Positions 36,733 to 46,804 of a stretch of DNA of 64,000 nucleotides are shown one piece after another. Origin of the DNA: Spirodela intermedia. Lineage: Eukaryota > Streptophyta > Magnoliopsida > Alismatales > Araceae. The notes below the pieces were generated by a model. That model searched no databases. It saw only the letters and a list, made by a program, of their open reading frames with translations, and had not been told where the DNA came from. A program made the translations under genes and the position numbers. Position 1 is the first letter of the stretch. The number at the start of each line of letters is the position of its first letter. The stretch is from assembly GCA_902729315.2 (NCBI GenBank), contig LR746265.1, positions 3,080,892 through 3,144,891 on the forward strand, written 5' to 3'.

Positions 36733-38305
36733 GCTTCAGCGGGTCTGTTCGCCCTGCGATGCCGGCCGCGCAACTGTTACACGAAATGGTTAGGATTCCC
36801 TCCAGAGGCTCTGCCCCGCTGACAAACTCTGTCGACCGAAGCAGACATTAAATGAGACTAAAGAAAGCGCGAAGAATTTGACCACTGAAGAAGGAAGAAG
36901 AGGTAATAATTTTCAAATCCACGATAAATCTGTGAATATCTAACGGCAGTGCGGGAAACATTATCGCATTTAGTGTTCGCGCCGAGACAACAAGTTATCT
37001 CGAAGACATCTTGGCGCCGACGACAAAAAAGGGCGATTTATTTTCTGATTAGGAAGCACTGGAGTGTTTAAAAATAGATTTAACCACAAAAATATCGTCC
37101 GAGAACATCATCAGCAAGAAAAATGAAGATAGTCGGTAGGAATTTAATTCCACCTCCGCGTTCACAGATGCTCTACAGTAAGCGGAAAAATCAAAGAAAA
37201 AAAAGCTGGGAGGATAAACTATACGCGGAATCCTCGAGAAAGGTGTGAAAGGGAGGCCCTCCGCATCCAGCAGTTTGAATCCCAGCCAAAATCTCGGAGC
37301 TGTGCAATGAACTAGTGGTAAAGTTTTTAGAAATCAACGTGGCGAACGAAAGAAGTGTGAGTAATAAGCCGTCAGAGATTCAGCTCCTACGTAGAGTGAT
37401 TCAGATTATGAACAATGGATCTGTCCTAAAATATTGAAATGAAAACGAGTTTGCAATGAAAACTGTGTCGGAGAGATCTATACACTTCCGTGTCATCGTC
37501 CCGAGAATTTCACTCCTGTGCACCGACAACAAATAACTGATTTGTTCTCTGCATTTCACAAAGGCAAGCCTACCACTGTCGTTTGCAGAAAAGTTGACGA
37601 GCTCTACTTCGTGAAATCGCGAAATCCGAACAACGTCATTCACTAAATAAAGGACTGCAAAATCCTGTAATTACTCCAACGCATCCCTCTAAAAGAATGG
37701 AACGGACAACTATCAAATGACGGTCTACAAACGAAAAATCCTAATCAGAAGAAGAAACAAAAAACCGTACACCAAAAATGATGGATACTCACAGGTAGCT
37801 GGAAGAACCCTTCGCTACAGAAGCGCCACCCCCTCAGTGGCAGTGGAACGAGCATGAAAATGATCCGCCAGGAAGAAGAGACTTCTGCCGTTCACGACAG
37901 GGACCAGCAACCCCGTGACGAAGACCGGTAGCGCCGGAGAAACCACCCACTGGAAGTGCGAGGAAGGGAAGTGGAGTATACAAAGATTGGGAGAGGGGGC
38001 TTGGAGATGCTAATTAGGTGCCACAGCGAGGCCGTCGTTTTCTTCGAGGTCGCGTTGCGACCTACCGCTGAATCCTCCCACCACTGCTGCCTTGTCTCTA
38101 TATGCCTGTTGGTGCAGCTGAAAGCCCAGCATCCGGCTCTTATTTACGGGATCAACCAGGAAATCCCCGCGACCAAAAAAGATCGGGAACAAGTTATTAA
38201 TTTATTCGGAAACTAATTGCAGATTCTTAGACGATCGACTTTTCTCGATCTTCGGGAAATGGGCCAAAATAGAAAAGCCCAATAAAATATATCGGCCCGT
38301 ATTGG
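36733..38305. other. Intergenic, no supported gene
   Basis: The spacer holds the 5' flank of the NET3-like gene and the 3' flank of the DYW PPR gene. Frames found here are under 90 codons and overlap randomly. I see no repeats or motifs worth listing. Confidence 0.55.
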
Positions 38306-40168
38306 CTACCAGTAGTCTCTGCAAGTGCAGGCTCCCTCTGAGAAATGGTGGAAGCGATTGCCGTCCCGGAGGACGATCTCTCTTCCGGCGATCTTCGAGA
38401 TGAGTTTCATGGAAGAGTGGCAGTCGAGACAAACTCGGAGGTTCTTCACGATCCTAATGGCGGCACCGTCGGGGGTGCTGATGAGCCCGAAGGCGAGGGC
38501 TATCTTCTCGCTGTGGACATACAGCGCCTGCTTCTTGTCTTCCTCCTCCACGTCACAGACGACAGAACCCACGTCGAGGGAATGACCGTGTTGCTCCAGC
38601 AGCCTGGCTAATTCGGCCAGCTTCGCGTAGATCTCGTCGCTACGAGGATGGGATTGGTCTCCGGCGAAGAACTGGTGAACGGTGCCGTTGATCTCTATCC
38701 AGCTTTTTCCCGCGATTTTCTTCGTCCGTGAGGTCCCCAGCCTTTGGGTGATCCTTCTCACACCGTTCCAGTCCCTGGTCCTGGCGCAGGCGCTGGAGAG
38801 AAAGACGAGGCTTCCCGAATGTTGAGGGTCCAGCTCTAGGATCCGGCTGGCGGCGTACTTTCCGAGCTCGAGCTCACCGTGTATCCTGCAGGCACCGAGT
38901 AGAGCTCCCCAGACGACAACATCGGGGTCGAGGGGCATCTCTTCGATGAATCGGAAGGCATCTTCGACGCGTCCTGCTCTGCCGAGCAGATCAATCATAC
39001 AAGTGTAATGCTGGAGCCTGGGGACGACGGAGTATGCTCGCTGCATGGACTCGAAATGCCGGCGGCCCTCGTCCACCAATCCGCCATGGCAACAGGCGCA
39101 GAGAACTCCGACGAGGGTGATATCATTCGGCCGAATGCCGTCTTCCCTCATTTTATCGAAGATCCGCAGAGCCTCGGCGCATCTCCCATTCATCGCCAAC
39201 CCCATGATCATTGAACTGAAAGCGACGACATTCTTCTTGGGCATCCTTCTGAATACCTCGGCGGCCTCGTTGACCACGCCGCACTTCGAGTACATGTCGA
39301 TGAGGGCGGTCCCCGTGAACAAGTCCAGACCGGACCCACCGCGATCCAGGTGCTGGTGAATCTTCCGGCCGAGCCCCAGCGCCCCTAGATTGGCGCAAGC
39401 GGAGAGAATGCTCACGGCGGCCATGTCGTTCAGCTGGACTCCGGCAGAAGTCATGGCGCCGAACATCGCCAACGTCTCGTCGAAGTAGCCGTTCTGCGCG
39501 TACCCAGTGATCATGCACGTCCACGACGCGTCGTTCCTGTTGGGTATATCTTCGAACAGCTTTCTGGCCCCCGCGACGTCCCCGTTTTTGGCCGAGCCCG
39601 AGATCATTGAGTTCCAGGATACGACGTTCCGGACGGGCATTTGATCAAACAGCCGCCGGGCCATCTCGACGTCTCCGCACTTGGCATAGGAATCGAGCAG
39701 GGTGGTCCCTACATATACGTCGGCGTGGGCGCCGAACTTGGCGATGTGAGCGTGGACTTGCGGGACCAAGTCCGGCGAGCCCCCGCATGATCGGAGAAGC
39801 GGGGAGAAGGTGAAGCAGTCGGGCCGCCGAGTCGCGTCCCGGCAGGGGAAGTCTCTGAGTTGGGCGCGGTAGATGGCGACGGCGCGGAGCTTCAGGGCGC
39901 CCTCCGTGCCAGCGAGCGCTTCGAGCAAGGCGTTGAGGGGGTGCACGGTGGGGCGATGGGTCCGAGCGAAGGCGGAGAGAGCGTGGCCGACGTCGCTGAG
40001 GCGGCGGCAGAGAGAGATGAGTTGGGTGATGAGGAACTGGTCCTGGTGGAGGCCCTGCACGTAAAGCTGAGCATGGATCTGGCGGAGATGGCGCGCGACG
40101 GAGGAGAGCCGGAGGAGCCTGTAGGCAACAGCTTGTGGGAGACTCGGCGGTTCTCTTCGCAAGTTCAT
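38306..40168 (-). CDS. DYW-class PPR protein, organelle RNA editing factor
   Basis: This is an intronless gene of 620 residues. The frame extends 11 codons upstream, but only from a GTG; the first ATG is 40168-40166. PLS-type repeats run from about 40 to 430, with motifs such as VVSWNSMISGSAKNGDV, TALIDMYSKCGVVNEA and YTCMIDLLGRAGRVEDA. The E1/E2 region follows, then GKSWIEING (PG box). The DYW cytidine-deaminase domain has HSEKIALAF and CLDCHSSMK (the HxE and CxxCH zinc site) and ends in the exact family terminus CRDYW. DYW PPRs bind one or a few organelle transcripts and deaminate C to U. The target and the choice of plastid or mitochondrion cannot be read by eye. It is divergent from FEY. 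Confidence 0.95.
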   Translation of the reverse strand: MNLRREPPSLPQAVAYRLLRLSSVARHLRQIHAQLYVQGLHQDQFLITQLISLCRRLSDVGHALSAFARTHRPTVHPLNALLEALAGTEGALKLRAVAIYRAQLRDFPCRDATRRPDCFTFSPLLRSCGGSPDLVPQVHAHIAKFGAHADVYVGTTLLDSYAKCGDVEMARRLFDQMPVRNVVSWNSMISGSAKNGDVAGARKLFEDIPNRNDASWTCMITGYAQNGYFDETLAMFGAMTSAGVQLNDMAAVSILSACANLGALGLGRKIHQHLDRGGSGLDLFTGTALIDMYSKCGVVNEAAEVFRRMPKKNVVAFSSMIMGLAMNGRCAEALRIFDKMREDGIRPNDITLVGVLCACCHGGLVDEGRRHFESMQRAYSVVPRLQHYTCMIDLLGRAGRVEDAFRFIEEMPLDPDVVVWGALLGACRIHGELELGKYAASRILELDPQHSGSLVFLSSACARTRDWNGVRRITQRLGTSRTKKIAGKSWIEINGTVHQFFAGDQSHPRSDEIYAKLAELARLLEQHGHSLDVGSVVCDVEEEDKKQALYVHSEKIALAFGLISTPDGAAIRIVKNLRVCLDCHSSMKLISKIAGREIVLRDGNRFHHFSEGACTCRDYW

Positions 40169-40228
40169 GTGGAGTGAGGCCGACCATCTGATGTCAACCA
40201 CTCACTCTCACTTACAGATTCACGGAGC

Positions 40229-40263
<35 letters not shown>

Positions 40264-40440
40264 GACATATGTTTTTACATATAAAAATGTAGGAGCGGGC
40301 GGCTATCTGTGCCTCGCAATTCAGCCCGGAGCCCGCATCTGAACTCCGGAGGTTGTTCTCTCGCAGAAGGAATCAGATCCTGGGGTCCTCGCCGGAGGGG
40401 AAGAGGCCAGAGGGAGGAGAGAGGGAAGGAGGAGGGGGAG
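40169..40440. promoter_or_regulatory. Divergent promoter, DYW PPR and FEY
   Basis: Only 272 bp separate the two start codons. The spacer holds a 32-bp (GA)n tract (40231-40262), an AT-rich patch ATATAAAAAT at about 40279, and GC-rich leader on the FEY side. Shared control is inferred from the spacing. Confidence 0.6.
40231..40262 (+). repeat. (GA)16 microsatellite in divergent promoter
   Basis: Sixteen uninterrupted GA units lie 63-94 bp upstream of the DYW PPR ATG. GA tracts near plant start sites can bind GAGA-binding BBR/BPC proteins. Confidence 0.92.
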
Positions 40441-43400
40441 ATGGATTCTGGCGCGTCCACCCCCCCTTTGGCTCCCCACGCCGTGGTATCCGAGGGGAAA
40501 AAGACGGCGTTGGGGTGGATAGAATGGGCTCGGGGATGGTGCAGCATATTCGGCGAGTTTCTCTTCCAACGGATCATGGCCAGCCACCTCGAGAACCCGC
40601 TGCCCCTTCCACCTCTGAACGGAATCACATGCATAGTCACCGGCTGCACCAGCGGAATCGGCCTCCAGATTGCCAGGTAATCCATCACGCGAATATCTCG
40701 ATGTCTCCATCTCTGTCCGTCGCGGGCTTTCCAGGAGCTCTTGGGATGTTCCTTAGAGAAGCTCGTCCTTCCGGAGGACTTCGGTGCCCCTCGTGACCCC
40801 GATCGCACGCCCGCCTTCCCATCTAAGCTCGTCCTGATCTTCTCTTCACTGATTCACCGGTCGACTGTTTCAGCTGGTGTTCTTCTTTCAAGAAGAAGAA
40901 AGTCGTTCGGTTCATTACTTCGACTCTTGTCTTACTGAGTCTGTTAAACGTTCGATATCTACTGATCGTTCGAATAATTACTGCGACTGTAATAATTTTC
41001 AGTTGCAGTAATTTTAATGCTGACGAATTATTGAAACTATTGGACTGTATCTCAGTTAGATGTACATGTTTCTTCGCTGTCCTAGGGAAGTTTCTGTCGC
41101 AGTTTGTTTCTGCCAATTCACAGAACTGCAAGCACGACGTTCCGAATGAGCAAATCTATACACGCTTTTTGGTTCACCCACCAAAAATCGCTCGTGATTA
41201 GATGGCTAAATTATCTGCAGGATTGTTTAATCCGCGTGAATATCCTTCCACAAGAAATAATGAAATTTCCTTGTGAAAAACTCTTTTATTATCGGGAATG
41301 AAAGTGTTGACATTATCTTTATAAAGTTCATAGCATTTCTTAAAGAACCGAAACTGATCTCTATAGTATTTATTGATCGACCTACCGAACAGGCAACTGG
41401 CCAATTCAGGAGCACATGTCATCATGGCTGTAAGGAATACAACAGTGGCTAATCAATTGATCCAGCAGTGGCAAATTGAAGATTCTGAGAACGGGTTACC
41501 TCTTGATGTTGAGGTATGCTCTTCAAGCCTTATGCACAATATGCTGGTTGTTTTGATGCTTGGTTCTATAATGGCTACTTTGTAGACGACTTTGGGTTGC
41601 TCCTATTATTCTACACCGTACCTTTCTTCAATCAATCTCCTTCAGGAAAATATTTCCGCTGTATGATAACTACTCGAATTCTGACTATTTTCAAGGTGAT
41701 GGAGATTGACCTTCTGTCTCTCAAGTCAGTCGTGAGGTTCACCAAAGCATGGAATGCTTGTCTTGGACCATTACATGTTTTAATCAACAATGCTGGAATT
41801 TTCTCAATGGGAGGTCAGCGTTACCATGACCCTCTTCTGTTCTCAAGTTGGTTTAGTTATAAATCAGATCTGGTAGACGGTCTTTCCTGTAGTGAGATAT
41901 GTTGTTGCAAACTTTTGGTCAAACTGTTCTCCAGTGTTTGAGGCTTCCATATTTGGTATGCTGTGATGATAAAAGTATTTGGATATAAATAATGTTTTTT
42001 GCCTAAACCATGCACGATCATAAATGGTGGATATGGGTCCTACAATCTTCTGGTCTGATCATGAATAAAAATGCTGTTCAATTCATGCGAAAACACAAAT
42101 CTAACCGATTTTTATCTCCAGAATTTTCATGTCACGGTAAATCTTATAACTTTTCAGATCGATAAATATTAAAACAGATATTGATCCATGGTTTCCATAT
42201 TCCGTAGTCTTAATTTTGGTCGGTCAGTCGTGTTGAGATCGTTCATAGCCTCTACAAAACAGAGGTAGCGACAAGTATTTTGGATATAAATAATTTTATC
42301 GTCTAAACCATGCACGATCAGAATAGCCCTATATTTCGTCGATCCTGGTGGATATGGGTCCTCCAATCTTCCGGTATGATCATGCAGAAAAGAGCCGTTC
42401 AGTTCATGCGAAAACATAAATCCAACCGATTTTTATATCTCCGGAATTTTCATGGCATGGTAAATCTTATAAATTTTCAGATTGATAAATATTAAAACAG
42501 ATATTGATCCATGGATTCGACTTTATCATAATTCTCTCTCTGTGGTCCGAGTCTGCTAAGATAGATAATACAAGTTACAAAACAATTGTGAAACTTGATT
42601 CCACTCAACCGAGTTTCTTGACGTTGCAGACTGTCACGCTTAGTTAAATCGTGAGTCAGGAACAATAGTGAATCTTGAACTAGGTTCCTGGACTAAAATG
42701 TAGTGTTGGGTGCCGTAACTGTCATCACTGGTCGAATGTGCTTTAATCTGATGAAAACTTCATCATGTCAGAGCCTCAGCGATTTTCTGAGGATGGATAT
42801 GAAACGCACATGCAAGTGAATCACCTTGCTCCGGCATTGCTCTCCTTGTTACTCACTCCGTCCCTAGTCAGGGGTTCTCCAAGCAGAATCATTAACGTCA
42901 ACTCTATTGTAAGCTCATTTGTTTCTCTTTTCCGAGGCATCTGTATTGAAAAAGACTCAGCTAGTTTAACTTCATATTTGCTTGATTTTCTCTTGACCAC
43001 TAATCAGGCTTCGAATTTCCTGTCAGTTGCACTGTGTTGGTTTTGTTGAAACAGAAGATATGGATGTAGTTTCTGGCAAAAGGAAATACACCAGTTTGCG
43101 GGGATATTGCGACAGCAAACTCGCACAGGTGCACGATTTCTCGCACATGTTGATGCTTCATGGTGTTTTATTTTGTAATCTTTCCCTCCTGCCAATTTTT
43201 CTTTAATTTTCTGCTAAATTGTAATTACTGTTTGAAGAATCGTGCTCATATTGCAGATCAAATTTAGCAGTATCCTTCATAAGAGGTTACCTGCTGAAGC
43301 TGGCATCCACACAGTCTGTGTTTCTCCTGGGATCGTCGACACCAACGTTGTGAGTGTGCTGCTGGACGATATTTCTTCCCATTTATGCACGGATATGCTG

Positions 43401-43874
43401 CCATTTTCAAGAAGGGCTCACCCAGGGCTTTCCATTCGCAGGCCAGGGATCTCCCCAGAACCCTCCAAGCTGGTTATCATCTGATTCCCTATTTCATCTT
43501 CGATCCTAAGGAAGGCAAGTTTCCGATTCGTGATATGTTATTCAGAATCAGATCCGTCTCAACTGATGTGAAGCTTCTTTTTTTTTTTTCCTTCTGGGAT
43601 CTTGATTGCAGGTTCTAGGAGCTCCCTGTTCGCCGCGACCGATCCTCAGATCCTGGAGTACTGCGAACTGTTGAAGGGGGAGGAATGGCCGGTGTGCGCG
43701 TACATCTCGCACGACTGCCGGCCGGCGAACGCCTCAGAGGAATCTCACAATATTGCGACGTCGCAGAAGGTCTGGGAGAAGACCCTGGAACTGATCGGGC
43801 TACCTTCAGACGCTCTGGAGAGGCTTGTTGCAGGAGAGGAAGTCCCCTGCCGATATGACTCCATCACGGAATAA
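40441..43874 (+). CDS. FEY: FEY, short-chain dehydrogenase/reductase
   Basis: The exons are 40441-40676, 41393-41513, 41696-41813, 42772-42908, 43027-43128, 43257-43349, 43442-43514 and 43612-43874, in frame, giving 380 residues. The FEY lead sequence FGEFLFQRIMASHLENPLPLPP precedes the Rossmann fold: TGCTSGIG (67-74), NNAG (150-153), Ser203, and the catalytic pair Tyr231/Lys235 (YCDSK). The C-terminal part (SLFAATDPQILEYC, ISHDCRPANASEE, VWEKTLELIGLP) is typical of this family. FEY (FOREVER YOUNG) is an NAD(P)-binding SDR tied genetically to shoot meristem and leaf formation in Arabidopsis; its substrate is unknown. A Trp-rich amphipathic N-terminus suggests membrane association. Intron 7 uses a GC donor, and intron 3 holds a duplicated segment. 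Confidence 0.95.
41973..42514 (+). repeat. Direct duplication in FEY intron 3
   Basis: Copy 1 (about 41973-42192) and copy 2 (about 42273-42514) share AAGTATTTTGGATATAAATA, CTAAACCATGCACGATCA, GATATGGGTCCT, TTCATGCGAAAACA and AAAACAGATATTGATCCATGG. Copy 2 has about 27 extra bases after CACGATCA, and the copies differ by scattered substitutions. The spacer is about 80 bp. There is no open frame of note. Confidence 0.88.
43515..43611 (+). other. GC-AG intron in FEY (intron 7)
   Basis: The donor is GAAG|GCAAGT, the exact consensus of GC-type donors, and the acceptor is GATTGCAG. Splicing gives FIFDPKEG|SRSSLFAATD, as the family needs. The length is 97 bp. Confidence 0.88.
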
Positions 43875-44355
43875 CAGGTGAGGTCCTTGGATCGAACAGC
43901 CGAATAACTAGCCTTCCCCGCCTACCTCGAAGATCGACAATGGAGAACAGTGGAAGCAGAAGATCCGGAAGACTTTTGGTCCAGAAGATCTACATTTCTG
44001 ATGTGTTCACATTTCGGTGTCTAAGTTCGCGGAAGAGAGACCTTGCAGATGCTCTCTAGACGTCGTTTTTCTCGTAGTTTTGTGTACGACGCACGTGATT
44101 CAATTCATTCACTCCCACCCATTTCTCCCTCCATTAGGGAACTTATGTTTGATAAGATCTCCCCTGTCTGAGCGGTTGGTTCAGTGGCCGGATTCTTCCT
44201 TTTTCGAGGGGATTTCTCTTCGTTCTTGAAGACCATCCTTGACTATGGGCCCGGAATCGGCGGTGGGGATATCTATCGTCCATGCCGCCGAACCTGTGGC
44301 GGATAGCTCCCGAAACTGAGAGAAGAGAAGACGGGACAGAGGCTTCCGTACGACC
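43875..44355. other. Spacer between FEY and the MBL gene
   Basis: This 481-bp tandem spacer holds the FEY 3' UTR and the promoter and leader of the next gene. No separate gene is seen. Confidence 0.5.
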
Positions 44356-46727
44356 ATGGGGATTCTCTTCTTGCCGCGAGCTGTGTTCACGAGCCTCCCT
44401 TCTCCGATCCGAGGCGCCCGCGGCCGACGGGACGCATCTAAGAGGGGGAGGGCGCTGGCGCCGGCGAATGCCACCGCGCAGAGGGGGCCTCGACAGCGGC
44501 GCAGCCAGAACGTCGAGGGAGAGTTCTTCGTAGGTGAGGAGACGCGCATAGCAGGATCCTCTTTCTTCGCTCCCTCGATTCCCATCGTCTTCCTACCTTT
44601 CCGTGTGACTTGTAGATGAGAGATGCATCGACTGCGACGCGTGCCGCTGGATGGCGCCGGTGAGGCGACGAGCTCGCTCCCGTCCTCCCCTCCGTGCTGA
44701 TCTCCGTCAATCTTGTCCCCTCTGATGACTTCTCCTCCTCTGGTTCGGCTCTCGTATGTGTGTGAAGGACACCTTCGCGCGGATCGGCGAGAAATCGGCG
44801 GTCTTCAACCAACCCGGCGATGAGGAAGAGAGGTTTCGAGCTCTCCAGGTTTCAGCTCACCCTCTCCATTGCCTTCCCCGGGCTCAGCCCTCCTTCCTCC
44901 TGCTGACGTGCCCTAGCTCTCGTGCAGGCACTGCTCTCCTGTCCGACGGGTTCCATCGGCACCGAGAAGTCCCCTGTGGAGATACGCCGAGTGCAGGAGA
45001 CCTTCCCTCTTCCAATCGACGAGCAGAGCCTCCCGGTAACCCCGCCACTTTCTCTGCTTCCTTCCTCCTCTCCTCTCCATTGCAGAGACGACTGCGCTGT
45101 CTAAGTCATCTCCGGGCCTAGATCTTCAAGAAGACTCGGCATACCCGGTGACGATCCCAGCATTTTAGGCAGATTATGCTTCCTGTCATCAGAAATCAAT
45201 ATTGATCGGGTGCTCTGAGCTTTGACCCATTAGGAATGATTACACCTCGTGGCCCCTTACAGTACGGAATCGTGAGTTTCTTCCAGCATCTCTGATATTT
45301 TTTGCAGGATGTGCGCCACTGTGGTTATCATTCCAAAGACTCATTTGGAGCAACGAGCTATCTCATTGTCCACCCCAAAGGAAATATACTCGTCGACAGG
45401 TAAACGGCTAATTCCCCCATTCATCAGGCTCTCTCTCTCTCTCTCTCTTCTGGTGTGCACTGATAACTAAGGGTGAGATATTGTGAAGCCCAAGATACGC
45501 CAAAGTGCTTGCACGTCGGATTGAGATGCTCGGAGGGGCCCGTTTCATGTTTCTGACTCACAAGTAAGATTGCAGAACGCTGTTTTAAGCTATTGCCTCT
45601 TGCCTCCCTCCCTCTATTTATCTCATCTTTCCACATCGAACCTTTCTTTCTGGATCGAGGGATGACGTGGGAGACCATCATGCGTGGCACGAGAAGCTGG
45701 GGTGCGAGAGAATACTCCACTCAGCAGACGTAAGCCAGAATCTTACATGCGAGCTAAAATGATCAAAGTTGCCTTTTTATTTTTGATGATTACCCGGTTC
45801 CTCTGAAAGATGCCCATCTGGGTCTTACGAAGAGACTTCAATCTTATGTGGACTTTCCTTGCCTTGATTTTGCCTTCCATTCGGAGAAGGTGGAAGCTTC
45901 CACGGCTGATGTAGAGATGCAGCTATATGGTGATGGGCCATGGAGTCTTGGCGCCGACTTTGACCTTATTCATACCCCGGGCCACTCCAAGGCAAGTACG
46001 ACATTTGTCGATAGCTCTTTGAGCCCCCACCCTTGAGCCGTTGACCATTAATTTTTCGACCTCTGTACTTGATTATATCTGGGATTTAGCAGTGATGCGG
46101 CCGTTCATCTGGGAATGAAAGTTTATTTAGATGCTAGTAGTGCCTGCGCGGCAGCAGAATCTCTTTCGGCATCTGAGCGCAGATCTCATCACTAACCATG
46201 GCGTTCATCTGATGTGTTCGTCAGGGATCAGTCTGCTTGTTCTACAAGCCCCGGAAAGCGCTCTTCACTGGAGACCATCTCGCCACATCAGAAGGGTCTG
46301 ATTTGAACATGTTCGAGAAGTACAACGGTTTTTCAGGTTATTAGGGTGGACCCAACTAGCTTTATCTCATTCGTTCGTTTATAGAGCTGACTTCCCTGGC
46401 ATGTGAATTTCAGTCAAGCTGCAGTTGTCGAATATCCGGAAGCTGCTGGACTTGGACTTCTTGTGGGTTCTTCCTGGTTAGTCTTCTGTTTCCTGCAAGC
46501 CAGCTTTCTTTACGGACCATGTGAAATATGGGTCGACGGCCAAACTTTGAAGTAGAAAAGGAAGGGCAGTCTTTGAGAATTCACACTGCGTAGCTCTCAA
46601 GAATGATTGGGGTCTTGCAGGGCATGGAAGGAGAGTGAGATTCAGAGACACGAAGGAGAGGAATTCTGCCTTGGAAGCCTTCCTGGCGGCAAAAGAGATC
46701 GAACATGATAACTCCGTCATTATATAA
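44356..46727 (+). CDS. Ferredoxin-metallo-beta-lactamase fusion (At4g33540-like)
   Basis: There are 11 exons: 44356-44533, 44616-44659, 44768-44848, 44928-45035, 45308-45399, 45489-45563, 45660-45729, 45890-45991, 46225-46336, 46414-46476, 46621-46727, giving 343 residues. An Arg, Ser and Ala-rich transit-like leader (1-55) is followed by a small ferredoxin domain with C63-x2-C66-x2-C69 and C106-P. An MBL-fold hydrolase follows, with THKDDVGDH (H192, D194, D198, H199), HTPGH (H248), FTGDH (D267) and a final PGH near 309. MBL metal sites usually read HxHxDH; here the spacing is stretched and the middle His is absent, as I recall for At4g33540 relatives. A plastid hydrolase or oxidoreductase is likely; the substrate is unknown. 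Intron 8 is GC-AG. Confidence 0.9.
45992..46224 (+). other. GC-AG intron in the MBL gene (intron 8)
   Basis: The donor is CCAAG|GCAAGT, the perfect GC-type consensus, and the acceptor is TCGTCAG. The join gives [16 protein letters not shown], which restores the MBL fold. Read-through reaches a stop within 20 codons. Confidence 0.88.
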
Positions 46728-46804
46728 CAGATATGTAATCGCTTCATATACTCATACTTAAGAGTGTTTATATAATTATCTGGTGTGAAGATGAATGCAA
46801 GCGA

